Below are positions 8,365-15,409 of a stretch of DNA of 45,110 bases, piece after piece. The position numbers and the translations under genes are program-made. The first letter of the stretch is position 1. Each line of letters opens with the position of its first letter. This DNA comes from Microtetraspora niveoalba (GTDB lineage Bacteria > Actinomycetota > Actinomycetes > Streptosporangiales > Streptosporangiaceae). The DNA lies in contig NZ_BBYM01000053.1 in the NCBI RefSeq assembly GCF_001570405.1, positions 1 to 45,110 of the forward strand. Direction: 5' to 3'. The notes under the pieces are model-generated. The model did no database searches. It worked only from the letters and a program-made list of their open reading frames with translations, and was not told the origin of the DNA.

Positions 8365-8679
8365 TCAGTTTCCGCGGATCTGGTAGTCTACGCCGAGCAA
8401 CTCGAAAACGCACTCGTTGTAGTAACTTCCAGAGTTCGTGTGCCATCCGGTCCGCGAGGGAACCCAGACGTCGGTCTGCCAGTCGCAGTCGAAAATGGCT
8501 CGCCACTGGCCGGTGCCGGAGCAGGTGGCCGTAGCGGCCAGCCCGTCTCCCTTGTAGTACGTCTTGCAGCTGAGCGCGGCGTTCGCGGTCCCCTGGGTAA
8601 CCGCGAGCGTCCCCATGGCGAGGAGACCCGCGGCCGCGAGGCCACCGATCGTCCTCCGCGCGTAGTGCGCGATCCGCAT
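8365..8679 (-). CDS. Small secreted four-cysteine protein
   Basis: This is a 104-residue precursor. Residues 1-34 are a Sec signal peptide with a basic start (MRIAHYARR), a hydrophobic core (GGLAAAGLLAMGTLAV) and cleavage expected after TANA. The mature part of about 70 residues is polar and aromatic, with Cys at 38, 53, 65 and 90, enough for two disulfides. ATG 8679 has an excellent ribosome binding site (AAGGAG, 6 bases away); the frame extends to 8760 but that start has none. It resembles the many small exported proteins of actinomycetes with no known function. The strong promoter, strong ribosome binding site and terminator suggest abundant expression. A role with the downstream ABC genes is possible but unproven. 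Confidence 0.85.
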   Translation of the reverse strand: MRIAHYARRTIGGLAAAGLLAMGTLAVTQGTANAALSCKTYYKGDGLAATATCSGTGQWRAIFDCDWQTDVWVPSRTGWHTNSGSYYNECVFELLGVDYQIRGN

Positions 8680-8774
8680 GGTGAACTCCTTCACTGAGGG
8701 GGTCGGACATCGCACGGGGCGATTTCCACTGAAAGGGTTCGACCGGATCACAGAGATCATGACTCGGCGGGTTC

Positions 8775-8802
8775 ACAATACTCAAGATCTCCTGTAAATC
8801 AA
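8775..8802 (-). promoter_or_regulatory. Candidate promoter of the secreted-protein gene
   Basis: On the minus strand TTGATT (8797-8802) and TATTGT (8775-8780) are 16 bases apart in an AT-rich patch, about 95 bases upstream of the start codon. Confidence 0.45.
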
Positions 8803-9085
8803 CAGAGAATTGTTGTGTGATCCACGTCACCACGCGCATAAACGGTAGTTTTGGATGACCCCTGCCTTTCGATTTCCCTTCGTCCGGATATCCCATTTCT
8901 GGTTATCCGGACCACGACGGCAGGCCGTTCGACCATCCGGCGGGCAACGCCGGCCCGAGTGCGACTCGCATCGAAGCAGGGTGAATGCACGAGCTCCATG
9001 CGGTGTCAACGAATGGCGGCGTTGCGGCACCGCCGACCGGGCGCCGGCCGCGCCGATTCGGCTGACTTATCGCAGAGTGATGCCG

Positions 9086-9209
9086 AAGGAGCAAATCTCA
9101 TGGAGAGTGTGTACGACGAGGAGCTCGCAGGAGAAGAAGCGGACAGCCCGCGGATTCACATTCCCGCATCGATGAGACGATGGCGACGTGACGATCACCG
9201 GAAAGAGCG
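9086..9209 (+). other. Strong ribosome binding site and ATG opening a frame that is soon lost
   Basis: AAGGAG (9086-9091) lies 8 bases before ATG 9100, which opens MESVYDEELAGEEADSPRIH. That frame stays open to 9501 but from about 9210 is a shadow of the more convincing gene in another frame. It may be a short leader gene translationally linked to 9210, or the 5' part of a gene broken by a frameshift. The rest of 8803-9085 shows only AT-rich sequence near 8803-8890, with no other gene I can support. Confidence 0.3.
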
Positions 9210-9572
9210 ATGCCCCGTAGACGGCCCGGCCACGTCCGTACCGGGCTTGCGCGCCGCTCGCGAACGCAGGACGGGACCAGGATCATTCCTGGTCTGTCCC
9301 GGGCGGCCCTCGCCGAGGTCCGGCGCATCGAGCGTGAGAAGAAGTACCTGTGGCCGGGCTCGGTCGGGTCCTCCTTCATTCGTTGGCGAAGCTTCGTCCA
9401 CGACCCCGGTCGACGCCTGTGGGACGACGAGAGCGACGGTTGCACGGAATGGGCATGTTGCGGCGACCCGTGGCAGGCCCGTGAACAGCTTGAAGCGGTG
9501 ATCTCCGGGATGTCGCGGCGGAAGGCCCGGGAGTTGCGCGGCCTGGTCGAGGCCCTCGATGGACGCTACTGA
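9210..9572 (+). CDS. Hypothetical basic protein
   Basis: This 120-residue protein is Arg-rich at its N terminus and has a Trp/Cys-containing middle (WACCGDPWQAR). Codon third positions are strongly GC, as in its neighbours, which supports coding. A purine-rich site (GGAAAG) lies a few bases before ATG 9210. I recognise no domain. It could be a small nucleic-acid-binding protein from its composition, but nothing in the sequence proves this. See the strong upstream start at 9100 in another frame. Confidence 0.6.
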   Translation: MPRRRPGHVRTGLARRSRTQDGTRIIPGLSRAALAEVRRIEREKKYLWPGSVGSSFIRWRSFVHDPGRRLWDDESDGCTEWACCGDPWQAREQLEAVISGMSRRKARELRGLVEALDGRY

Positions 9573-9667
9573 TTCCGTGCGTCGCCGCCTCGGCTCATCG
9601 CATCGGACGCTTTCACGCCCGGCGGCGCCGGAGCCCGCCGATCGTCGCTCGCCGATCCAGCCGTCTC

Positions 9668-10336
9668 TCACCCAGCGGCGGACGGATACCGGCATGCCGC
9701 GAGGTCTTCGGCGAGGTCCTCCACGGTGAGGTCGGCGTTCAGCGCGGTGACCACCGCCTGTGTCAGCGGGCGAAGGGCATGAACGTGCCGCACCGCGTCG
9801 AGGTCCACGGGAACTTCGTAGTAGTCCTCGGCGAACCGCTGAAACGCCTCCGGAGACGGATCGACGAGCAGAGCGAACAGGTGCGCCGAGCCGTCCGGGT
9901 CGTCCACACCGCCGGGGTACTCGATCTCTCCCACGCGCCAGCAGGCGTCGGCGGCCTCGCGCGATATGCAGGTGGTCACGATCGGCATGCCGTCCTCGTC
10001 ACAGAACGCGGGCTCCTCCACGCAATGGCGGAATGCGGCGGGGACGCCGTCCAGCACTCCCGGCCATGGGCCGTCGTTCCTGTACGGGCTCATCACCGCC
10101 TCGTGATCGAAGCCGCGAACGTACGCGCCTCCGGCCGAGAAGACGATGGAGTATTCGTCTCCCGAGCCGTTCCGCATCGAGGCCATCTCCCCGGCCACGC
10201 TCCAGCTCGGGTCGAAGGAGTGGCAGCGGTCCTCCCAGTCCGGGCTCAGGACCGCCTCCAGCAGGGCCATGGACCGGCACAGGTCACGCAGCACCGGCAC
10301 AGCGGGCAACCGCCGGGCCACATCATGAGCAGTCAT
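9668..10336 (-). CDS. Hypothetical acidic protein
   Basis: This 222-residue soluble acidic protein starts MTAHDVARRLPAVPVLRDLC. The open frame begins 9 bases earlier (MGL). It has many Asp/Glu and aromatic residues and no signal peptide or membrane helix. The composition and segments such as DEYSIVFSAGGAYVRGFDHE resemble small immunity-like or SUKH-like actinomycete proteins, but I cannot assign a family. It is a single gene, with no clear toxin gene beside it. Confidence 0.65.
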   Translation of the reverse strand: MTAHDVARRLPAVPVLRDLCRSMALLEAVLSPDWEDRCHSFDPSWSVAGEMASMRNGSGDEYSIVFSAGGAYVRGFDHEAVMSPYRNDGPWPGVLDGVPAAFRHCVEEPAFCDEDGMPIVTTCISREAADACWRVGEIEYPGGVDDPDGSAHLFALLVDPSPEAFQRFAEDYYEVPVDLDAVRHVHALRPLTQAVVTALNADLTVEDLAEDLAACRYPSAAG

Positions 10337-10500
10337 GAGCCCCATCCCATGCGGAAGCCGAACGGACGAGTCGGCGGGCGTCAGTCGATCTCGATCATGG
10401 AGTCACTGCCAGGACCGCGGCATGGCCGATTTTGAGAAGGCTGAGCTGACATGCGAGTGCTCGTAGGCTGAATCTCGCAGGTGATGGACAGGAGGCTGAG

Positions 10501-11232
10501 GTGGCCGAGACCACGCTGACCGAGACGACGGTGACCGAGACGACGGTGACCGAGACGATGGTGGCCGAGACGATGGTGGCCGAGGTGATGGCCGAGCTGG
10601 CCGGGCTCGAGGACCCGAGGACACGCGAGGTGAACGAGAGACACGGTGACGATCACGGTGTGAACCTCAGCAAGCTGCGCGCGCTCGCGAAGCGGCTGAA
10701 GACGCAGCAGGAACTCGCGTGCCGCCTCTGGGAGACGGATGACACCGCCGCGAGACTGCTGGCGATCCTGATCTGCCGTCCGAAGGCGTTCGAGCGTGAC
10801 GAGTTGGACGTCATGTTGCGCGAGGCGCGCACGCCCAAGGTGCACGACTGGCTCGTGAACTACGTGGTGAAGAAGAACCCGCACTCCGAAGAACTGCGCC
10901 TGGCCTGGTCCGCCGATCCGGATCCAGTGGTCGCGAGTGCCGGTTGGGCGCTGACCACCGAACGCGTGGCGAAGAAGCCCGAAGGTCTCGACCTCGCAGG
11001 ACTGCTCGACGTCATCGAGGCGGAGATGAAAGACGCCCCGCATCGCCTGCAGTGGGCGATGAACCACTGCCTGGCTCAGATCGGGATCGAGCACGCCGAG
11101 CACCGCACCCGTGCGATCGACATCGGTGAGCGCCTGGAAGTGCTCAAGGACTATCCGACTTCCCCGGGCTGCACGTCTCCGTTCGCGCCCATCTGGATCA
11201 CCGAGATGGTGCGCCGACAGCACGACGAGTAG
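10501..11232 (+). CDS. HEAT-like helical protein (DNA alkylation repair-like) with N-terminal pentapeptide repeats
   Basis: This is a 243-residue protein from GTG 10501, with GGAGG 5 bases upstream. Residues 2-30 are six copies of a five-residue unit (AETTL, TETTV, TETTV, TETMV, AETMV, AEVMA). From about residue 50 the protein is helical and charged, with the pattern LRALAKRLKTQQELACRLW and RLLAILICRPKAF. This resembles the HEAT-repeat proteins annotated as DNA alkylation repair (AlkD-like) in actinomycetes. The gene lies alone. AlkD-type base-excision activity is not shown by any residue I can check. The repeat may be a late expansion at the start of an otherwise ordinary gene. Confidence 0.75.
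   Translation: MAETTLTETTVTETTVTETMVAETMVAEVMAELAGLEDPRTREVNERHGDDHGVNLSKLRALAKRLKTQQELACRLWETDDTAARLLAILICRPKAFERDELDVMLREARTPKVHDWLVNYVVKKNPHSEELRLAWSADPDPVVASAGWALTTERVAKKPEGLDLAGLLDVIEAEMKDAPHRLQWAMNHCLAQIGIEHAEHRTRAIDIGERLEVLKDYPTSPGCTSPFAPIWITEMVRRQHDE
10504..10590 (+). repeat. 15-bp tandem repeat immediately after the start codon
   Basis: Units of 15 bp (consensus ACCGAGACGACGGTG) begin at 10504, 10519, 10534, 10549, 10564 and 10579, the last incomplete. All are in frame. Copy-number change would alter the N terminus only. Confidence 0.9.
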
Positions 11233-11304
11233 GAAGGCTCACGATCCTGGGAACAGCCCGGAACAGCGGCAGCCGACCTGAACATAACCCAGGTCAGAAA
11301 AGTA

Positions 11305-11336
11305 GGGGCGGACGAGTCGGCCTGCAGGCCGGGCTC
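11305..11336 (-). repeat. Displaced copy of the 3' end of the RNase P RNA gene
   Basis: The 32 bases match the 3' end of rnpB (12615-12646) with two C/T differences, in the same orientation. The upstream body of rnpB is absent here, so it is not a second gene. It is the kind of direct repeat left when an element integrates at the 3' end of an RNA gene. Confidence 0.75.
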
Positions 11337-11396
11337 TAATTCGGCAAGCTCACGACCTGCACGGAGATAGCCGACTGGCATTGACCTGGAAAACGC

Positions 11397-11454
11397 TCTC
11401 GTCGTTTGACAGTGATTGCCCCCGCTTCTCGGAGCGCTGCGCCCTGGATGTGCC
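11397..11454. repeat. Degenerate repeat copy A, near the rnpB-end copy
   Basis: Shares TCTCGTCGTTT (11397-11407), GCTTCTC and GCCCTGGATGTGCC (11441-11454), in the same order, with copy B at 12151-12198. Spacing differs by 10 bases. Likely remnants of two related element ends. No integrase reading frame survives. Confidence 0.45.
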
Positions 11455-11485
11455 CTGCTGAGAGACCCGTTACCAAGGCGGCAAC

Positions 11486-11920
11486 TCAGCCCGAGCCGTA
11501 TCCCTTGACGAGCCAGCGCCCGCCTTCGTTCTGGACCGTGAACGGGTGGGTCCACGGGTCGCCGTCACCGGTGAACTCGTGGGCACACAGCTTGAAGCTG
11601 ACCGGGACCCGGACACACTGTTCGCCCGGTTCGCAGTCGATGGCCTCGTAGGGTTCACCGACTTCGAGGCCCGAAATGTCGATCCAGTTCTTGAAGGGGC
11701 CCTGTGAATGCTCGAACTCCATCGAGTGGTCCTCGCCGGGGACCATCAGGGCCAGCGCCGTCTCCGAATCCTTGGCGGTCATCGCCTCCAGCCACACCGT
11801 GACGACCTCCTGCGGGGTCGCGTTCGCGGGCGGCATGGCCACTTCGTGCCGGGATGGAACGCACACGCACCCCGCCATCAATGGCAGCGCCAGCAGATAG
11901 CACCAGACCCGGAAAGTCAT
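11486..11920 (-). CDS. Secreted lipoprotein with NTF2/DUF4878-like fold
   Basis: This is a 144-residue precursor. The N terminus MTFRVWCYLLALPLMAGC is a lipoprotein signal with lipobox LMAGC (lipidated Cys18), so the mature protein is anchored outside the cytoplasmic membrane. The mature part has TPQEVVTVWLEAMTAKDSETALALM, the typical opening of NTF2-like/DUF4878 domains, and ends in a GGRWLVKGYG strand. This fold often binds ligands or partners; the partner is unknown. It lies inside the 1.3-kb interval bounded by the rnpB-end repeats, so it may be cargo of a former element or may simply lie between scars. Confidence 0.8.
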   Translation of the reverse strand: MTFRVWCYLLALPLMAGCVCVPSRHEVAMPPANATPQEVVTVWLEAMTAKDSETALALMVPGEDHSMEFEHSQGPFKNWIDISGLEVGEPYEAIDCEPGEQCVRVPVSFKLCAHEFTGDGDPWTHPFTVQNEGGRWLVKGYGSG

Positions 11921-12150
11921 GAATCGACATCGTAGATCGACTCAGGACTCCAGTTCATCGTGAACGAGTTCTCCGTCGGCGTAGTCTCGATGCGCTTCAG
12001 GTCGGCCGGCCCCCTGGGCCGGGACGAACGCCGCGAGCCCAAGGGCACCACGGTCAGGCGTCATGTGTCGTAGATCTGATCCCTTGTAACGGCTGACCCG
12101 CGATCGCCGCCCGGCTCGTACGCCGAGCTGGGCTTTCGGAGTTCGCTGGT

Positions 12151-12198
12151 TCTCGTCGTTTCGCGCGGCTTCTCACAGTCATGTGCCCTGGATGTGCC
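12151..12198. repeat. Degenerate repeat copy B
   Basis: TCTCGTCGTTT (12151-12161) and GCCCTGGATGTGCC (12185-12198) match copy A at 11397-11454. The surrounding stretch 11921-12359 has no supportable gene; it holds only this repeat and short frames without ribosome binding sites. Confidence 0.45.
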
Positions 12199-12359
12199 TC
12201 GACCCAGCCGCGCCTCTTCGGCGAGAACGAGATCTTCACGAACCCGTCGGTCACCACCTGGGCACAGTGGCCGACAACGAATGCCTACTCTTCCTCGCTG
12301 CTCCCTGTCGCCTCCGCCCATGCCTTCTCAGCGCCGTAAGGCCACGCACCCATCGGGGG

Positions 12360-12614
12360 CTACGCCGGAACGGGATCATCGGGCTCCTCCGAGTCGCCAA
12401 CGACGGCGTAAGCGATGTTGGCCGCGCCAAGCAGCTCGATGGCAAGGTCACGCAGAGCCGCCACGGAGTCGAAGCGAACGACGGCCGTTCCGTCAGGGAC
12501 GGTTTCCTTAACCTTGCGCCACATGGCATCGGCGTACCGCCACAGTGCGCTCCGGGCGCGGAGCTGCACCGCGCGCTCGGCCGGAGTCAGCGCGAGAAGC
12601 GCGGCACAGGCTTT
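12360..12614 (-). pseudogene. Gene fragment directly downstream of rnpB
   Basis: The minus-strand frame from just after the rnpB 3' end to the stop at 12360 encodes coding-like sequence, including LLALTPAERAVQLRARSAL and VRFDSVAALRDLAIELLG. The only in-frame ATG upstream (12680) lies inside rnpB, and the first one outside gives a 54-residue peptide with no good ribosome binding site. The fragment begins exactly at the edge of the rnpB-end repeat, as expected if the 5' part of a gene was lost when DNA was inserted or deleted there. No family is recognised. Confidence 0.45.
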
Positions 12615-12616
12615 GG

Positions 12617-13026
12617 GGCGGACGAGTCGGCCTGTAGGCCGGGTTCTGTGGCCGGCTTTCGCCGACCGGCGGCCATCCATCTAGGACCGCCGTTGCCGGC
12701 GGCCTCAAGCGGTCTACCCGCGCGGCTCGGGCGGGCCGCCCTCGAACGTCGCGCGCGGGACGCTCCTCGCGGAGCGTCCCTTCTTGACCTTGCTCCAGGT
12801 GGGGTTTACCGAGCCGCCCACGTCACCGTGGGCGCTGGTGGTCTCTTACACCACCCTTTCACCCTTACCCCCGCGAAGGGGGCGGTCTGCTTTCTGTGGC
12901 ACTGTCCCGCGGGTCGCCCCGGGTCGGCGTTACCGACCACCTCGCCCTGTGGAGCCCGGACCTTCCTCGGCGGGATCCGTGCAGAACACGAGACCCCGAC
13001 GCGGCCGCCCGGCCGGCTCGTCCGCC
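12617..13026 (-). ncRNA. rnpB: RNase P RNA (bacterial type A)
   Basis: The minus strand reads as the catalytic RNA of RNase P, about 410 nt. The conserved pieces appear in order: GAGGAAGGTCCGGGCTCCAC near the 5' side, GGGACAGTGCCACAGAAA, GGGTAAGGGTGAAAGGGTGG, GTGTAAGAGACCACCAGC, GGTAAACCCCACCTGGAGCA, and CCTAGATGGATGGCC near the 3' side. The ends form helix P1: GGCGGACGAG at the 5' end pairs with CTCGTCCGCC at the 3' end. A -10/-35 pair sits just upstream. RNase P matures tRNA 5' ends and is essential. Ends are set from P1 and could be off by a few bases. Confidence 0.97.
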
Positions 13027-13035
13027 GTGCGTCCA

Positions 13036-13064
13036 AGCCTAACGGCCTCCCAAGCACCGTCCAA
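13036..13064 (-). promoter_or_regulatory. rnpB promoter
   Basis: On the minus strand TTGGAC (13059-13064) and TAGGCT (13036-13041) are 17 bases apart, and the -10 ends 9 bases before the inferred RNA 5' end. Between here and 13256 I see no gene. Confidence 0.65.
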
Positions 13065-13256
13065 CTCGGCGGCAAGGGCCAAAGGCCGTCCCACACACGA
13101 TCGCTGACGGCAAGGGGGCCGCCGGGCGCTCGACCGGCGGGGCAGGGGCCGGAGGCCGGGCTCTACGCGACCGATGACGGGGAAGGGCACCACGACCGGT
13201 AGCGGCGGCCCGAGCCCTCCTCGACCTGCGGTGGCGAGTCGGCGCCCGCCTACGGC

Positions 13257-14642
13257 TCAGCCCAGGTGGGCGGTGTCGTTCAGGGCCCGTACGACGGCGG
13301 GGCCATCGGCGTAGTAGTCGATGACCGAGAGGCAGGCCAGGTCGAGATGCATCCGGTACAGGGCCTCGGGCGGCGCCATGAGCGCGAAGCGGAGCAGCAG
13401 CTTGATGGGCGTGACGTGCGAGACGACGAGCACGCTCTTGCCCTCGTGCTCGGCGACGATCCGTTCCCTGGCGAGCTCGACCCGGCGTCCCGCGTCCGCG
13501 AAGCTCTCGCCGCCGGGCGGCGCCACCGAGGGGTCGCCGAGCCAGGCGGCCAGCTCGGCCGGCCAGTCCCGCTGGATCTCGGCGAACGTGTGGCCCTCCC
13601 AGGCGCCGAAGTCGGCCTCGCGCAGGTCCCGCTCGACCAGTACCGGCACGCCGGTACGCGCCGCGACCGCATCGGCGGTCTGCCTCGCCCGCGTCAGCGG
13701 GGAGCTGACGATCACGTCGACCGTGTACGGCTCGCGCGAGAGGCGGAGCGCGGCCGCGTCGGCCTGGGCGAGGCCCGCGGGGGTGAGCGAGGGGTCGCCC
13801 ACGCCGGAGAAGCGCTTCTCGAGCGACAACGGCGTCTCGCCGTGCCGGAGCAGCAGGAACGACGTGGCGACACGGGTGGGGCGGGCCATCCAGCCGGTGC
13901 CCTCGGCCCTGACCCGCTCCCGCTGGACCGGAGCCGCCGGAGCGGTCCCGGCGGCGGGCCTCGACGGCGCGGACGGCGCGGACAGCGAGGCGGCGGGCTC
14001 CGGCACAGTCTCGAGCTCGGGCTCGGGCGCGGCGCGTACGGGCCCCCGGGCGGGCGGCGCGGCTTCCGCGTGAGGCAGAGCCTCAGCAGCGGACTCCGGG
14101 ATGGTCGGCGCGGCTTCCCCCAACGGCAGAGGCTCGGCGAGTACGGACTGCCGGGCGGGCTCCCGCACGGACTCGGGCTCCGGCGCGGCGGCCGGGGGCA
14201 GGGACGCGGCGACTCCGGTGGACTCCCACTTCAGGCCCTTGGCCGCGGCGTCCATGGCCTCGTTGGCGAGGCGGTCGGCGTGGCGGTTCTGCTCGCGCGG
14301 GATCCACTTCCAGGTGACACGGAGCCTCCGGGCGAGTGCCCCGGCTTCGAGAGCGAGCGGCCGCAGCCCCTCGTTCTTGATCTTCCATCGGCCGGCCATC
14401 TGCTCGATGACGAGCTTGGAGTCCATCCGCACCTCTGCGGACGCGCCCTCCCCGCCGAGAGTCAGCACGGACGACAGGCCCGCGATCAGGCCGCGATATT
14501 CGGCGACGTTGTTGGTCGCGGTGCCGATGGCCTCGGCGGCTTCGGCGAGCACCTGGCCGTCGGCGTCCTTCACCACGGCGCCGTATCCCGCCGGGCCCGG
14601 GTTGCCCCGGGATCCGCCGTCGGCCTCGACGAGGAACCTCAC
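13257..14642 (-). CDS. Bifunctional RNase H / histidine-phosphatase fusion (Rv2228c-like)
   Basis: This is a 461-residue protein. Residues 1-145 are type I RNase H: Asp8 in EADGGSRGNPGP, Glu in NNVAEYRGL, Asp in MDSKL and Asp in HADRLANEA form the metal site. Residues about 150-260 are a variable Pro/Ala/Glu-rich linker. Residues 265-461 are a phosphoglycerate-mutase-type phosphatase with LLLRHGET and SSPLTRARQTA, ending in a VVSHVTPIK segment. The Mycobacterium tuberculosis homologue Rv2228c combines RNase H with an acid/alpha-ribazole phosphatase-like domain. GTG 14642 overlaps the preceding stop as GTGA and starts right at the RNase H strand, matching the mycobacterial start, so I prefer it to 14681. 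It is last in a three-gene operon. Confidence 0.95.
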   Translation of the reverse strand: MRFLVEADGGSRGNPGPAGYGAVVKDADGQVLAEAAEAIGTATNNVAEYRGLIAGLSSVLTLGGEGASAEVRMDSKLVIEQMAGRWKIKNEGLRPLALEAGALARRLRVTWKWIPREQNRHADRLANEAMDAAAKGLKWESTGVAASLPPAAAPEPESVREPARQSVLAEPLPLGEAAPTIPESAAEALPHAEAAPPARGPVRAAPEPELETVPEPAASLSAPSAPSRPAAGTAPAAPVQRERVRAEGTGWMARPTRVATSFLLLRHGETPLSLEKRFSGVGDPSLTPAGLAQADAAALRLSREPYTVDVIVSSPLTRARQTADAVAARTGVPVLVERDLREADFGAWEGHTFAEIQRDWPAELAAWLGDPSVAPPGGESFADAGRRVELARERIVAEHEGKSVLVVSHVTPIKLLLRFALMAPPEALYRMHLDLACLSVIDYYADGPAVVRALNDTAHLG

Positions 14643-15379
14643 AGGCCGGACTCCGCGGTGCGAACCAGGATCCGGCGGCACTCCTCGCAGCGGAGCACCT
14701 CGTCGTGGGCGGCCGCGCGGATGCGGTTGAGGTCGGCGATGGACAGGCTGGTCCGGCAGCCCAGGCAGCGCCCGCCGTGCAGCATGGCGGCACCGACCCC
14801 GAACTGCTCCCGCAGCTTGCCGTACAGCGCCAGCAGGTCGTCGGGGATGTCGGCGGTGATCGCGGGACGCCGGTCCTGCAGCTCGGCCGCCTCCTTGTCG
14901 ATCTCGGTGAAGGCGGCGTCGCGCCGCTCCTCGGCGGCCGCCAGGGTCGCGGCGGCCTCGTCGCGCTGCGCCTTCAGGGTCACGACGTGGGCGTCGGCCG
15001 CCTCGCGGCGCTCCATGATCTCCAGCACGACCTCTTCGAGATCGCTCTGGCGGCGGTGCAGCGAGGCGATCTCCGACTGCAGGCTCGACAGGTCCTTCGG
15101 CGAGGTCACCTGGCCGGAGTCGAGGCGCTTCTGGTCGCGGTCGACCCGCGTCCGGACCGCGTCCACGTCGGCCTCGGCCTTCGCCTGCTCTCTCGCGAGG
15201 TCACCGGCCTCGGTCTCGGCGGCGATGGTCTGGGTGGCGGCGCGGGCGAGGCTCTTGGACAGCTCCTCGATCTCGGCGAGCTCGGGCAGCGTGCGGCGGC
15301 GGTGCCGGAGCCGGTCGATGCCCGCGTCGAGCTCCGCCAGGTCGAGCAGACGCTTCTGTGCTTCGGGTGCGGCCTTCAT
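14639..15379 (-). CDS. Coiled-coil protein with C4 zinc ribbon (Rv2229c-like)
   Basis: This is a 246-residue protein. Residues about 10-180 form a long charged helical hairpin, rich in Ala, Glu and Arg (for example LSSLQSEIASLHRRQSDLEE). Residues about 200-240 hold a zinc ribbon with two Cys pairs (CLGC and CEEC). The family is conserved in actinobacteria between a Nif3-like gene and an RNase H gene, as here. A nucleic-acid-linked function has been suggested from its structure and neighbours, but the role is unknown. It overlaps the downstream RNase H gene by the GTGA quartet, so translation is coupled. Confidence 0.93.
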   Translation of the reverse strand: MKAAPEAQKRLLDLAELDAGIDRLRHRRRTLPELAEIEELSKSLARAATQTIAAETEAGDLAREQAKAEADVDAVRTRVDRDQKRLDSGQVTSPKDLSSLQSEIASLHRRQSDLEEVVLEIMERREAADAHVVTLKAQRDEAAATLAAAEERRDAAFTEIDKEAAELQDRRPAITADIPDDLLALYGKLREQFGVGAAMLHGGRCLGCRTSLSIADLNRIRAAAHDEVLRCEECRRILVRTAESGL

Positions 15380-15409
15380 CGCAGATCCTCAAGGTGCTCG
15401 CGGGGGCGA

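Noticed and set aside
12617-12680. Start of the downstream ORF inside rnpB
   Set aside because: The ATG lies in the conserved RNA; the frame is better seen as a truncated fragment beginning after the RNA.
12183-13202. Long plus-strand frame across rnpB
   Set aside because: The DNA is explained by RNase P RNA on the other strand; the frame has no family features.
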